Origin: Candidatus Thorarchaeota archaeon
GTDB lineage: Archaea > Asgardarchaeota > Thorarchaeia > Thorarchaeales > Thorarchaeaceae
Reading direction: 5' to 3'
NCBI GenBank assembly: GCA_011365025.1
Contig: RDOF01000025.1
Location: 1 to 43,810 of the forward strand
Length of the DNA stretch: 43,810 nucleotides
The number at the start of each line of letters is the position of its first letter. The first letter of the stretch is position 1. The notes under the pieces are model-generated. The model ran no database searches, was not told where the DNA came from, and worked only from the letters and a program-made list of their open reading frames with translations. The position numbers and the translations under genes were made by a program. Below, piece after piece: positions 17,901 to 24,805 of this stretch.

Positions 17901-19886
17901 ACCGGACACTTCTACAACCGGTCCGAGCTTCTGGCTGCCATGGTGACGTCCCTTAACCAGATGATTGTCGTTAATCCGCTGAATGGAACCATTGTCTATC
18001 AGAGCCCGACCGCCTTTGCCAGCACATTCAGCAATTTTGCCATTCACGATTTCAACGGAAATGGGCTTGATGATATCCTCTTTGCGAATGTGGATGGGCT
18101 GAGTATCATAGACCTGAGCACTCTAGAGGTATACTACAATACAACAGATATGGGCCTCGTAGCGGGCATTTTCGTTGAGGACTTCGACGGTGATGGAAAC
18201 AAGGAGGTGCTAATCCATTCCTTGACTGACGGTGTCTTTCTTGAGGAGATAGACCATAAGGTCACGAGATGGCATTATGACTTCCAGAACGAGGACATGG
18301 ATGTTTATGACGCCAATATCGGATTCATGGGAGGTTCTGGAAGCATGGACATCTTGATTGCATCTACTAATGCTGATGGTGATGCAGGGCTTGTTGTTGC
18401 GCTTGATGGAATGACGGGGCTTCCATTGTGGTACAATGTTACATTTGACTCGCCCGTAGAAGTGACTGCTGCTAGAATTCATCCCGTTGGCCCCGAGTCC
18501 CTCGTCTGCTGGGAGGTTTTCAACTACATGATACATGTGGTTTCAGGTGTTGAATACGCAGAACCTGACTTACCAAGCTATATGCCTCACCAGGAGTACT
18601 GGAGTGTCGACCTGCCAACCGGCGACATCGATGAAACCAGAGTATACGACCTTGATGGCGATGGAATCGATGAAATCATCTTCTGGAATGTCAATGATCA
18701 ACTCTATGTCTGGGACGCCGAAACCGGAACCGAGCTTTGGCACAGCAATGTGGGCGTCTACATCAGAGATGTTTCGTTCGGCAATGTGGATGGTCTTGGG
18801 TGGCATGACATTGCTCTCAGGCTGGGTAATGACGAAGTTGTTGTTGTTGAGGGATCTACCGGTGACAAGATAACGGTACTACCAGCTCCCTCGGGCTACG
18901 ACATCGAAGGCATTTCTGTCAGCGAGTTCAACACGGGACATGCGAATCACGAGCTCTTCGTGTTGTACCAGCAGAGTAGCTCTCCGTGGAACACCTTCGG
19001 AGTATGGTATGACGAAGATGCGCAGGAGCTATTCCGGTTTGACACAAATCAGACTGATAGCAGCTCCTTCTTCACCGTCAGAGCAGGAGGATTCACTGGA
19101 AATGCAGCGCACTTCGATATAGCATGGGGTGGCAGCAGCGGAGGAAGCTCCATTTATGTCTACGACGGAAGCAATGGCGTCTATCAATGGGATATTGCGG
19201 CTGCTGTCTGGGGAATGCATACTGGTGATCTCAACGGCGATGGCTTCGAGGACATTGCCATTGTCAACTCAGCTGATGACATCCGAGCATATGACAGCCT
19301 GACACAAGCCCTTCTCATTGACCTATTCTACAGCACAGGGGCAATAACTGACTGGGATGTCGGAGACATCCCTGGCGGTGCAGATGAGGTCATTGTCTAC
19401 GTGGATGAGATAGGAATTGAAGCATATGATGCGGCGGAGAACCTTGTCTGGTATTTCGATGCTCGCCTCGTTGTTGGCTCAAGCAATGCGCAGCTGGAAA
19501 TTGCAGACATGAACGGTGACGGAGCAAACGACCTAGTGGTTACAAACTACAACTACCTCCAAGTTGTTGATGGCACGTCTGGGCGCATTTTGTGGCATCA
19601 TGTGGGCTCAGGAACTCATTGGCGACCACTTGTGGGCCAGTTCATCCGAATTGGCAATCCACTAGATGTGGTCTGCTACAATGGCAACCGTTTGTACGTC
19701 GTGAGTGGTGTAGAGAGCGCAAGCCCGCCTCCCGTACCATCCTTTGCAGAAGCTGAAGTGCAGGATACAACCTTGATTGATTCGGTGGTGGCTGTTTCAC
19801 TCTTTGCAATTCCACTGGCTTTGCTATTCTTCGGGCCGACAGCCTATCTACGCCGGTATCGCAAAAGAAACGAAGACGAAGTGTAA
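11937..19886 (+). CDS. Giant membrane-anchored FG-GAP/VCBS multi-propeller surface protein
   Basis: A 2649-residue extracellular protein. The GTG at 11937 is chosen because a strong GGGAGGTG (11923-11930) lies six bases upstream, a signal peptide starts there (FKTLTILFMVVLMMSYFATV), and the upstream gene stops one base before; the longer frame back to 11745 only shadows that gene. Many FG-GAP/integrin-alpha-like blades with DxDxxG calcium loops are seen, such as DTNANGLPEVVVGTRDGTVY, in at least three blocks. Residues about 390-540 look like a discoidin-type jelly roll, and residues about 1350-1690 have the look of a BNR/sialidase-type propeller. PQQ-like blades lie near the end (LWHHVG). A membrane helix (about 2613-2635) and a short RRYRKRNEDEV tail anchor it. 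It probably binds surfaces, glycans or partner proteins; it is co-transcribed with the calcium-repeat protein. Confidence 0.85.
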   Translation: MKFKTLTILFMVVLMMSYFATVPGVPQAQAPLGDMTTMTGIPEDILPEVMQALAEDPRIPEDFDLNEILPDRVNQYKTNYEPWKSKAAIHAVAYDEAFGFLALGGGWLYDNEIHLWRLNTETGMFDKVWDIGDSQLPSDVMSLAFGDTDLNDFIEIAAGCADGRVYVFEQRHLYDPYANTENQFDLVWKSPYMFKVFDLKIDDIDKDYRPDIIAGGWDNKVHIFEYSNHSGYPFVQEHWITYNEVATLPVDDKVYSLETGDTNANGLPEVVVGTRDGTVYVFENDGITIYINGHPFPLIYDNHYYLNWTSEAYTWRPIISMAVGEIDGTDGDEIALVSQGQGVYTLDWNSAEKSYDYERVYKDYEPWETFGYWGLDYYVDRVIYAHNVTYHDPVNVSINVPEPIQYVRVGGAWDPDADVYPYNTGMAMMPDGNYSTFDCTNPSVDNATAIVDFGLDEEGTGGANAAGDILMTFRYNLNPSIFDHLNFSISQDGTDFEQVSVSHMTIGPADLRVLNIDVDSALGRRQWEWFRYAKIVIYGSVTYEVNSLELTQVYNLLTDALSITIGPMKMDGENFWTGGDELDKVIVGTVTGEVIVVGPGGSYDVLWQSGDDADYTMGANIWDMAYIPGQEPDIPTWNYQLKTNLPVAGGLGYNSWTWAVPEPDIWGYLLGTQDGEIQATDLLGNPEPMLTPLIAPINSDLDPVLWPYTSAEVTYLPFITPTTAIAVGKFNPDVPIDSYGVSTYYRAHITFYYRSDWGMPFSLGVDLWELDLNGELSQLIDHARTTPKMDFADIDSDNDLDFVVSNGYLYLAKNLAAEYAELEIEDLKYVLVPGYFDDINALATNRIWGQPDFVDLDDDGDFDLVLSYGDKNGATCFINKGTVANPEWVEDKMVFSNRNPDTNMAYLNLTDVRAIPHWGDYYDGFNMERWYDYYGLEPDRPFYIAAHNIYEEKTYWMSPQLGTTDTYVIATYPRVVQVDFSIMSAMDEGAGFNRYINLGYNIHESWSNDDDLNNWTLCIASADTDQDGNGEIIVGDFDNNVYAFEHLSNNTYKRMFRSFDLNHSEVSDVSPYYYEELEGISGDFNRKIWDHAKHLVADVDLDQDGLKEIIVAADLQVYIFEEVGLTGGDAIRFVYGFDLGQSEWEGRYTWEYAKEITAMGAASDLDYDGRMELVVAAGPFLFIFNVDIGLFEDMEQNDYFVTSLSLEGRYFMLGNPEKGDFEFAEINALTLCDTDKDGYREVILGGIADNRPARDSGFVYVYECQAGTFYKVWEAPSEVTMWNPVSVLTLDDQDYDGNCEIIIGHTKGFDIWEHIPGTDSKYQKVEYVTASPNYPMNSVKTALFEATGEQFLIDFPNDLRGASDMAHGSGIYEGYIWAVYEQDSEIYYKVYIESSGLWIPGAAFSDTWDFGPGISYFSNPSIVCHPTDGSFWVAFEATATNGSHYIGVFGLDTNTPAYLGPLYYPDPGGLFPGRRMFPSVFILDSTNIGIACRFDGWVLDGMIYTYKQGNIRAYSRPKDLTGSWAALPVNFQNRNALKVHSLSVAKLPDGSYALAMSAENYQLTKADHDIWVVVGNSTFQFDGKRAHQATVSYYDEMYPSVDYLRSEDHSIIVMYEAVAASLEEKLGMVASTTGGSTWSVADYLNPVPDTVTRMEGLWGEVYYVKGGLPLNGPMAYAGSVIGRDGAGFMYLFPFTSVVHYQVSDVYWIHYPVGDLVYGVNPQSDWVHNHLRNVVDLDVGDTDQDGRREVVVGFEHQIGVYELKHSTNGTGFMTYDEAWLSLPYENKVTGVTLYDTNRNGFPEIGVATERGNVYFLEFIDPSVGATSPMSSEVDWSFNTTGMGSYIYMNLLQSYDVDGDELDEIIYALSSDSQVVCLDDDGSILWSNSDPVENFHQIFLADLNNDTIPELLLAGNGVTLYVLDITDGHELWSYNGATDDVYGITTGDFTGDGVPEVVISTRDGWVHTIAANGTALYAYDITSSAINYITTGHFYNRSELLAAMVTSLNQMIVVNPLNGTIVYQSPTAFASTFSNFAIHDFNGNGLDDILFANVDGLSIIDLSTLEVYYNTTDMGLVAGIFVEDFDGDGNKEVLIHSLTDGVFLEEIDHKVTRWHYDFQNEDMDVYDANIGFMGGSGSMDILIASTNADGDAGLVVALDGMTGLPLWYNVTFDSPVEVTAARIHPVGPESLVCWEVFNYMIHVVSGVEYAEPDLPSYMPHQEYWSVDLPTGDIDETRVYDLDGDGIDEIIFWNVNDQLYVWDAETGTELWHSNVGVYIRDVSFGNVDGLGWHDIALRLGNDEVVVVEGSTGDKITVLPAPSGYDIEGISVSEFNTGHANHELFVLYQQSSSPWNTFGVWYDEDAQELFRFDTNQTDSSSFFTVRAGGFTGNAAHFDIAWGGSSGGSSIYVYDGSNGVYQWDIAAAVWGMHTGDLNGDGFEDIAIVNSADDIRAYDSLTQALLIDLFYSTGAITDWDVGDIPGGADEVIVYVDEIGIEAYDAAENLVWYFDARLVVGSSNAQLEIADMNGDGANDLVVTNYNYLQVVDGTSGRILWHHVGSGTHWRPLVGQFIRIGNPLDVVCYNGNRLYVVSGVESASPPPVPSFAEAEVQDTTLIDSVVAVSLFAIPLALLFFGPTAYLRRYRKRNEDEV

Positions 19887-19893
19887 ACCAAAA

Positions 19894-19930
19894 TGCCCTT
19901 GTTCCCAGAAACAAGGGCACTCCCCTTTTT
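19894..19930 (+). terminator. Hairpin terminator of the giant surface operon
   Basis: TGCCCTTGTT (19894-19903) pairs perfectly over ten bases with AACAAGGGCA (19910-19919), with a six-base loop, followed by CTCCCC and five T (19926-19930). It begins eight bases after the stop codon. It lies between convergent genes and could also limit read-through from the TPR gene. Confidence 0.75.
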
Positions 19931-19969
19931 CTGGTGACGCCCTTACGTTCTGGAATCTCTATGAGGATG

Positions 19970-20641
19970 TTAGCGGCGAACCTTGCCTAGTAGGCTTCTG
20001 GTTTCGGCTGCCTCCTCCTTTTTTCCTTGGGCATCGTAGATGATTGCCAAGAACTCGTAGGCGTCAGTCATTGTCGGAGCAATTTCCAGAAGGCCAAGAA
20101 TTATCTCCTCGGCTCTTGAGGCATTTCCAAGACGAAATTCAGCCAGCCCTAAAACCAGCAAGGCTTCTGGGTTTTTGGGGTTGAGTTCAAGGCTTTTTGC
20201 ACATGCATCCATTCCTTCTTTCGTCCTTCCCATTCCAACAAGAACCGTGGCCAAACCGGACCATGCATTCGAATCTTTGGGTGTAAGTTCAACTCCTTTC
20301 CTCAAGAATCCCTCTGCCTCTTGGAATCTTGTCTGTGACTTGTAGATTGTTCCTAGAAACGTCCAGTAGAAACCTGAATTCTCGTGCAGTTCGAGGGCTT
20401 TGCGAATCGAGGCTTCAGCTTCCTTCGTCTTTTGCAGCATGAGCTGGCAACGTGCAAGACCATACCAGTTTCCATGATTTCGAGGCTGAGCCGAAGTGAG
20501 CTCTAGGAGCACTTCTTCCGCTTCCGCCCATCTTTGTTGCTTCATGTATTCTAATGATTTCTCGAAAAGATCAAGCCACCTTTCGAATTCGTCTTTCTCC
20601 GGCACTATTTCACACCTGCTGAAGTTGAAAACGGATTGCAT
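19970..20641 (-). CDS. TPR repeat protein
   Basis: Up to 223 residues made almost wholly of tetratricopeptide repeats: about five 34-residue helix pairs with the W/L/G/Y-A-P pattern (for example AEEVLLELTSAQPRNHGNWYGLA, split here only as a short sample, and DSNAWSGLATVLVGMGR). There is no signal peptide or membrane helix, so it is probably cytoplasmic and acts as a protein-protein scaffold. The ATG at 20641 has a ribosome site only one base away, which is too close. A GTG 36 bases in (20603-20605) has AGGTG with seven-base spacing and would start the protein just before the first repeat; it may be the true start (211 residues). The partner cannot be told from context. It is divergent from the LVIVD gene. 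Confidence 0.8.
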   Translation of the reverse strand: MQSVFNFSRCEIVPEKDEFERWLDLFEKSLEYMKQQRWAEAEEVLLELTSAQPRNHGNWYGLARCQLMLQKTKEAEASIRKALELHENSGFYWTFLGTIYKSQTRFQEAEGFLRKGVELTPKDSNAWSGLATVLVGMGRTKEGMDACAKSLELNPKNPEALLVLGLAEFRLGNASRAEEIILGLLEIAPTMTDAYEFLAIIYDAQGKKEEAAETRSLLGKVRR

Positions 20642-20674
20642 TCCTCCTCAAGAACCTTTCTTGGGGTGTGGCAG

Positions 20675-20686
20675 AATTAATAAAGA
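20675..20686. promoter_or_regulatory. Shared AT-rich element between two divergent genes
   Basis: GAATTAATAAAG lies in the 60-base gap between the TPR gene and the LVIVD gene. On the plus strand TTAATAAA and on the minus strand TTTATTAAT can each act as a TATA box. The plus-strand transcript would begin near 20705, close to or after the ATG at 20702. Confidence 0.35.
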
Positions 20687-20809
20687 CCCGGAGGAATAGG
20701 TATGCAAATTACTATTCGTGTGTCAGGTGAGGATGTCAACGGTTCTTTGATACTTCAAGCAGTTACATCGATTTCCTTCTGTCTACCTGAAGAAGTTGAG
20801 GGATATGCA

Positions 20810-22642
20810 ATGAAAGGAAATGCCTGTCAAAGAACTCGCAGAACACTAATGTGCCTATGGCTAATCGCAGTGCTCTTTGTCATGATCAATGGGCCTACTG
20901 AGGTCGCTGCATGGACAGTGCCTTGGTCAGAAAGCTTCGATAATACAGACTATCTCGACCCCCTGGAAACGACAGCAACAGGCTGGGGCGAAGGTGAGGT
21001 CTGGATTCCCTATAAGGACGCAACCTTCATTGATAACTGCTCATCATCATATACATCGGGCTATCGCCCAGGAGTATTCGATGATTACATCTATCTTCCC
21101 GTGTCACATGAAGGCATTGATGTCATAGACATCTCGACACCTACAAAACCAGAGTATGAAGCATTCATAGAGGGAACACAGCCAAACTTCATGGCCTCTC
21201 TGGCTGGTTTTGGCTATTTGTGTGACCTTGTGGATGGCTTACGAATACTTAACCTCACTAATGTTGATGCTCCAGTTGAAGTTGCCAATTACAACCCCGC
21301 ACCAATCCTTCACATAACCCTTGATGGTTCGTACGCCTATCTTTCAACCGATGGCGAAGGAATTCATGTATTGGATGTTTCAAATCCACTTGTACCAGTT
21401 TCAGTGTGCAACTACACACAAGTAAATGCAACCTCTGTATCGCAGACTCAGAAGGTTGGGAACTACCTTTTTGCCGTAGAAAGTGGAGCTCCATATTCTG
21501 ACTATGGAGTTCAAATAATCAATGCCACCGATCCGACGGCCATCACATACATGAGTAGGTGTGTAGTACCCCATCATGGAGTTAATCTGCGTGTTTCCGG
21601 TGATACTATCTATCTCGCTGGGTATCACTCCGCGCTCTATGTCATTTCGGTGGCAACATCACTCTGGTCTCCTGAGCTCGTTGGCGCAATCTCAGTCCCA
21701 GGCATTGGATATCCTGGATGTATGGCCTTTTCAGGTGACTACGCCTATGGTGCACTTGGCAATCTGGCCATGTTCAATGTTACAGATATTGTTGACCCTC
21801 GCATTGACTTCGTAAGCTTCGACCAGAACCCACCTACCTTGAGATGGATCGTCATTCTGGGCGTTTATCTATATACAAGCGGCGGCGAATATGGAAACTC
21901 TTGGGTTGGGGTCTATGAGCTTGACGATGCTCTTACAGCAATCGCGCAGTCACTTCCACATTTCCCTGACTATGGAGGGCTCATCGCTGAAGCAACTCTC
22001 ACCATTGATGCGGATGTTCCTGGCTCGACCAGCATAGGCTACCAACTCTCGGCTGACAATGGGACTCATTGGGAGCAGGTCACTCCCGGGACTAATCATG
22101 TTTTCACAATAAATGGAAAGGGCATCGCATGGAGAGCTGTTCTCTCCACCACGGCAGCAGCAGTAACACCGAAGGTTCATTCATTTGGTCTATCAATCAA
22201 GGTTTTGAGAACTCCTCCAGAGCTTCTTAGCATCAGCTATCAAGAAGGATACAATGAGCCCATATTCTTCTTTGATAGCAGCTACCATCCCATTCTTTTC
22301 CAGATGGATACTGTCCAGACATTTGACTCTCCAAGCCTCATTAATAAGACAGGGACTTACTTTGGTGGCGCTATCACAGGGTATGGGGTAAAAGTCACGG
22401 GTTGGAATAACGGTACGCTGATTTCCTACTTGGCCAACGGCACATACTACTATCGCTTTGCGGGCATAGATAATGAGAACGACATAGGGTTCTGGTCAGA
22501 CGTAGCAACGCTGCACATCGGAACCACGCCTTCCACAACGGGCATCATTCCACCCGACTTGCTCATGGTTCTTGTTATAGGAGGAGCCATAGGAGTCGTT
22601 ATTGTGTTCATTGTTGCAGTGAAGTCCAGAAAGTCCACCTGA
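20810..22642 (+). CDS. Membrane-anchored LVIVD-repeat beta-propeller surface protein
   Basis: A 610-residue protein (from ATG 20810). A signal peptide covers residues about 1-34 (LMCLWLIAVLFVMINGPTEVAA). About seven LVIVD-type blades follow, each with a G-x-Y-A/L-Y strand and a V-I-D-I-S strand, for example EGIHVLDVSNPLVPV; seven is the usual number for a closed propeller. A beta-rich region after it (about residues 395-470) and a second one carry no family I can name. A membrane helix (about residues 585-606) and a short KSRKST tail end the protein. An in-frame ATG at 20702 has GGAGG at seven bases and would add 36 residues before the signal peptide; GAGGGA precedes ATG 20810. I prefer 20810 for the signal peptide. 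Ligand unknown. Confidence 0.8.
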   Translation: MKGNACQRTRRTLMCLWLIAVLFVMINGPTEVAAWTVPWSESFDNTDYLDPLETTATGWGEGEVWIPYKDATFIDNCSSSYTSGYRPGVFDDYIYLPVSHEGIDVIDISTPTKPEYEAFIEGTQPNFMASLAGFGYLCDLVDGLRILNLTNVDAPVEVANYNPAPILHITLDGSYAYLSTDGEGIHVLDVSNPLVPVSVCNYTQVNATSVSQTQKVGNYLFAVESGAPYSDYGVQIINATDPTAITYMSRCVVPHHGVNLRVSGDTIYLAGYHSALYVISVATSLWSPELVGAISVPGIGYPGCMAFSGDYAYGALGNLAMFNVTDIVDPRIDFVSFDQNPPTLRWIVILGVYLYTSGGEYGNSWVGVYELDDALTAIAQSLPHFPDYGGLIAEATLTIDADVPGSTSIGYQLSADNGTHWEQVTPGTNHVFTINGKGIAWRAVLSTTAAAVTPKVHSFGLSIKVLRTPPELLSISYQEGYNEPIFFFDSSYHPILFQMDTVQTFDSPSLINKTGTYFGGAITGYGVKVTGWNNGTLISYLANGTYYYRFAGIDNENDIGFWSDVATLHIGTTPSTTGIIPPDLLMVLVIGGAIGVVIVFIVAVKSRKST

Positions 22643-22649
22643 ACTCCTT

Positions 22650-22679
22650 GGCGGATCCATTAGCAACGACGGATCCGCC
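22650..22679. terminator. Perfect hairpin between convergent genes
   Basis: GGCGGATCC (22650-22658) pairs fully with GGATCCGCC (22671-22679) across a 12-base loop, eight bases after the stop of the LVIVD gene and 67 bases from the stop of the convergent regulator gene. No long T tract follows on either strand, so it may be a weak or bidirectional terminator or an RNA-end stabiliser. Confidence 0.5.
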
Positions 22680-22745
22680 CTACCCTTTCGCGCCGCCAAG
22701 AAGATTCCATGGACATTGGAACGTTTTGCATTTACATTTGAGCGG

Positions 22746-23294
22746 CTAAGCGTACAACTTCTCCTCTATTCTCTTCACTATTCCCGGGGCGTACCTGAAG
22801 GCTGCAAGTATCCATATCGCCGTTGCTGCAGCGAGAAGAAATGCCAACAGATTGAATAGAATGTAGGAGAACTCAGAGCCCTCAGCAATTGCATTCCAAG
22901 TTGACTGCCCGACGAAATAGAGGGGAACAAGAACCCCAATGAAAAGGATGCATGCCATGCTTCTTAGAAGTAGTTGAAGTGGGCTTTTGCTAGTGGCTAG
23001 CCGATAGTACTTCTCCAAATTGGTTTCGCCATTCACACTCTGCTTTGCAAGAGTGAGGACATCCATCGCCTTGACTCCGAGTGGAGTTAGAGTATATCGA
23101 AAGGTGTCATTCTTTTCAAGAAAGCCATCCATCTGGCGGAGGTGGTAGTTGAGCCTTCCTGTCGATATTTGTAGTTCTGTCAGTAGCTCGGTATATGATA
23201 CCCCGTCTGTTCTTGATGAGGTCGCAGCCAACATCGACCGCCTAATGGGATGAGAGAGGGTTTCAAGAATGGCTCCAGTTATTATCTCACTCAA
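22746..23294 (-). CDS. Membrane-anchored winged-helix transcription regulator (ArsR-like)
   Basis: A 182-residue protein. Residues about 1-85 form an ArsR-type winged helix: LETLSHPIRRSMLAA begins the domain, and SYTELLTELQISTGRLNYHLRQMDGF gives the recognition helix. Two membrane helices follow (about 105-128 and 142-168), so the DNA-binding domain is held at the membrane and faces the cytoplasm. Membrane-bound winged-helix proteins of this shape are common in archaea. The TTG start has GGTG eight bases upstream, and a TATA-like TTTTATTG on the minus strand lies at about 23325-23335. The target genes are unknown; the adjacent LVIVD gene and the divergent DNA glycosylase gene are candidates by position only. 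Confidence 0.8.
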   Translation of the reverse strand: MSEIITGAILETLSHPIRRSMLAATSSRTDGVSYTELLTELQISTGRLNYHLRQMDGFLEKNDTFRYTLTPLGVKAMDVLTLAKQSVNGETNLEKYYRLATSKSPLQLLLRSMACILFIGVLVPLYFVGQSTWNAIAEGSEFSYILFNLLAFLLAAATAIWILAAFRYAPGIVKRIEEKLYA

Positions 23295-23324
23295 TGAAAT
23301 TACACCGGTTATGGTATGGCACGA

Positions 23325-23335
23325 GCAATAAAATG
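23325..23335 (-). promoter_or_regulatory. Possible TATA box for the winged-helix regulator gene
   Basis: The minus strand reads CATTTTATTGC about 35 bases before the TTG start at 23294. The GGTG ribosome site lies between the predicted transcript start and the start codon. Confidence 0.3.
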
Positions 23336-23472
23336 CCTTTTTGAAAAGACAAATTGATGAATTGCCTTGTCAGAATCTGGTCGTCCTTGGCGACATGTCT
23401 GCTACCTTTTGAATTGCATGATTTACCTTATTCGCAGCACTTTTCTGGGCAGGAAACCTTGCTTGGGATGCA

Positions 23473-24114
23473 ATGCCAAATATCTTCACAAAAAGGGTCT
23501 TGACTCGCTTTGGTGAACGGGTTCCCGAACTCCAGAGGTTCTTGAATCTTGTTGAGCTAAAGCTGGAGCCCTCAATGAACTCACCTTTTGATATGCTGGT
23601 CAGGTCAATCATATATCAGCAGCTCTCAGGAAAGGCCGCAAAGACGATTCTTGATCGGACCATTGCCATTGTTGGCACTCTTACACCAAAAGCAGTTTTA
23701 TCAAAGACCCAGGATGAGCTGAGAACGGCAGGTCTTTCCCGTCAGAAGGCATCCTACCTGCACAACGTCGCAGAAGCCTTTGGAAAAGGTGGATTTCTTG
23801 CTCAATATAGTTCTGCCGAGTCTCTCAAACCATTGTCTTCGGATGAGATCATGGAGCTCTTCGCGAGAATCAAAGGCGTCGGAGAATGGACAGTACAGAT
23901 GTATCTAATCTTCTCTCTTGGTCGACTTGACGTGCTTTCTCCCAGCGACCTTGGTGTGCGTAAGGGCGTAATGAAGCTATACGGGCTCAAAGAGATGCCC
24001 TCTCCCAAGGCGGTCACAGAACTGGCTACGAATTGGCATCCGTTGGAAACAGTTGGCACTTGTCTTGCTTGGAGAGTGTTACGACTAGACGAGGATGACA
24101 AAGAAACCGGCTAG
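23473..24114 (+). CDS. DNA-3-methyladenine glycosylase (AlkA-type, HhH-GPD)
   Basis: A 213-residue DNA base-excision repair enzyme of the HhH-GPD superfamily that removes alkylated bases. The domain begins with the family sequence SPFDMLVRSIIYQQLSGKAA (residues about 37-56). The helix-hairpin-helix is IKGVGEWT (133-140), followed by the conserved LDVLSPSDLGVRKG with the catalytic Asp at 159. No Lys is present at the position used by bifunctional enzymes, and there is no Cys-cluster at the C-terminus, so it is a monofunctional glycosylase of AlkA type. It lacks the N-terminal beta domain of E. coli AlkA and matches the short archaeal and Bacillus forms. The ribosome site is weak, and the start could be leaderless. 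Its stop shares CTAG with the stop of the convergent gene. Confidence 0.85.
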   Translation: MPNIFTKRVLTRFGERVPELQRFLNLVELKLEPSMNSPFDMLVRSIIYQQLSGKAAKTILDRTIAIVGTLTPKAVLSKTQDELRTAGLSRQKASYLHNVAEAFGKGGFLAQYSSAESLKPLSSDEIMELFARIKGVGEWTVQMYLIFSLGRLDVLSPSDLGVRKGVMKLYGLKEMPSPKAVTELATNWHPLETVGTCLAWRVLRLDEDDKETG

Positions 24115-24794
24115 GACTTCCCAAGGTCGTATCCAGCCTTCTCCCATGCATCCCTCATTTCCGGGTTTCTTTCAAGATAATCACTAACGAAAGACTTGGG
24201 CGCCTTGTTCATGACACACGAAAAATTCACACATCTTGCACAGTATCCATCACCAATGAACTTCCCCATGTATGCTGTAAGCCCACCCATTACCATTGTG
24301 GCTACAGCCATTAACACCAGCAGAACCATGTCCGCTCCAATATTGAATAGCACCCAGACTGCATAACCACCTGCCAGTAGTGGGAATAGGTCCACGAATC
24401 CACCAATTATCATCATGGCAATCCGTTCGTGCCGGCTAATGGGAGCCGGGCTGTAACGCCAGATTCTGGGGAGTCCTTCAAGAGTGATGCATTTCAAGGT
24501 ACGGCCTTCTTTGGCATAAAAAGGGCAATGCCTGCAAAGGATGTATGTTTCAACGAATGCCAAGTTCAATGCAGTGATTGCAGCATAGGCTAGAAACAAA
24601 ATCCAGAATCCTGTGAACCAGGACGCCATGCCTGTCACGAGAAAAGCAGTTGCAGCGTAGCCAAGATGCCTTTTCCGAAAGCATGCAACTAGTTCTCTGC
24701 TATGCCTGCAGTTCAGTTTCTCCTTAAGATCGCAATCCCCGCAGTTCGATTCATCCGCCCAAGTGCATGGTATTGATTTGGAATCGCTGTCCAT
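24111..24794 (-). CDS. Cys-rich four-helix membrane protein, unknown function
   Basis: A 227-residue protein with about four membrane helices and three Cys clusters. The N-terminal soluble segment has C10, C18, C21, C29 and C38 (CTWADESNCGDCD region), the loop between the first and second helix pairs has CRHCPFYAKEGRTLKC, and the C-terminal segment has CARCVNFSCV. The spacing suggests iron-sulfur or zinc binding on the same side of the membrane. I do not recognise a named family; short Cys-rich membrane proteins of this type are found in archaea and sulfate-reducing bacteria. The start has AGGTG eight bases before it. The gene begins 11 bases after the stop of the flavodoxin gene, so the pair forms an operon, and a membrane electron-transfer role is possible. 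That role is inference. Confidence 0.7.
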   Translation of the reverse strand: MDSDSKSIPCTWADESNCGDCDLKEKLNCRHSRELVACFRKRHLGYAATAFLVTGMASWFTGFWILFLAYAAITALNLAFVETYILCRHCPFYAKEGRTLKCITLEGLPRIWRYSPAPISRHERIAMMIIGGFVDLFPLLAGGYAVWVLFNIGADMVLLVLMAVATMVMGGLTAYMGKFIGDGYCARCVNFSCVMNKAPKSFVSDYLERNPEMRDAWEKAGYDLGKS

Positions 24795-24805
24795 CCATCA
24801 AACAC

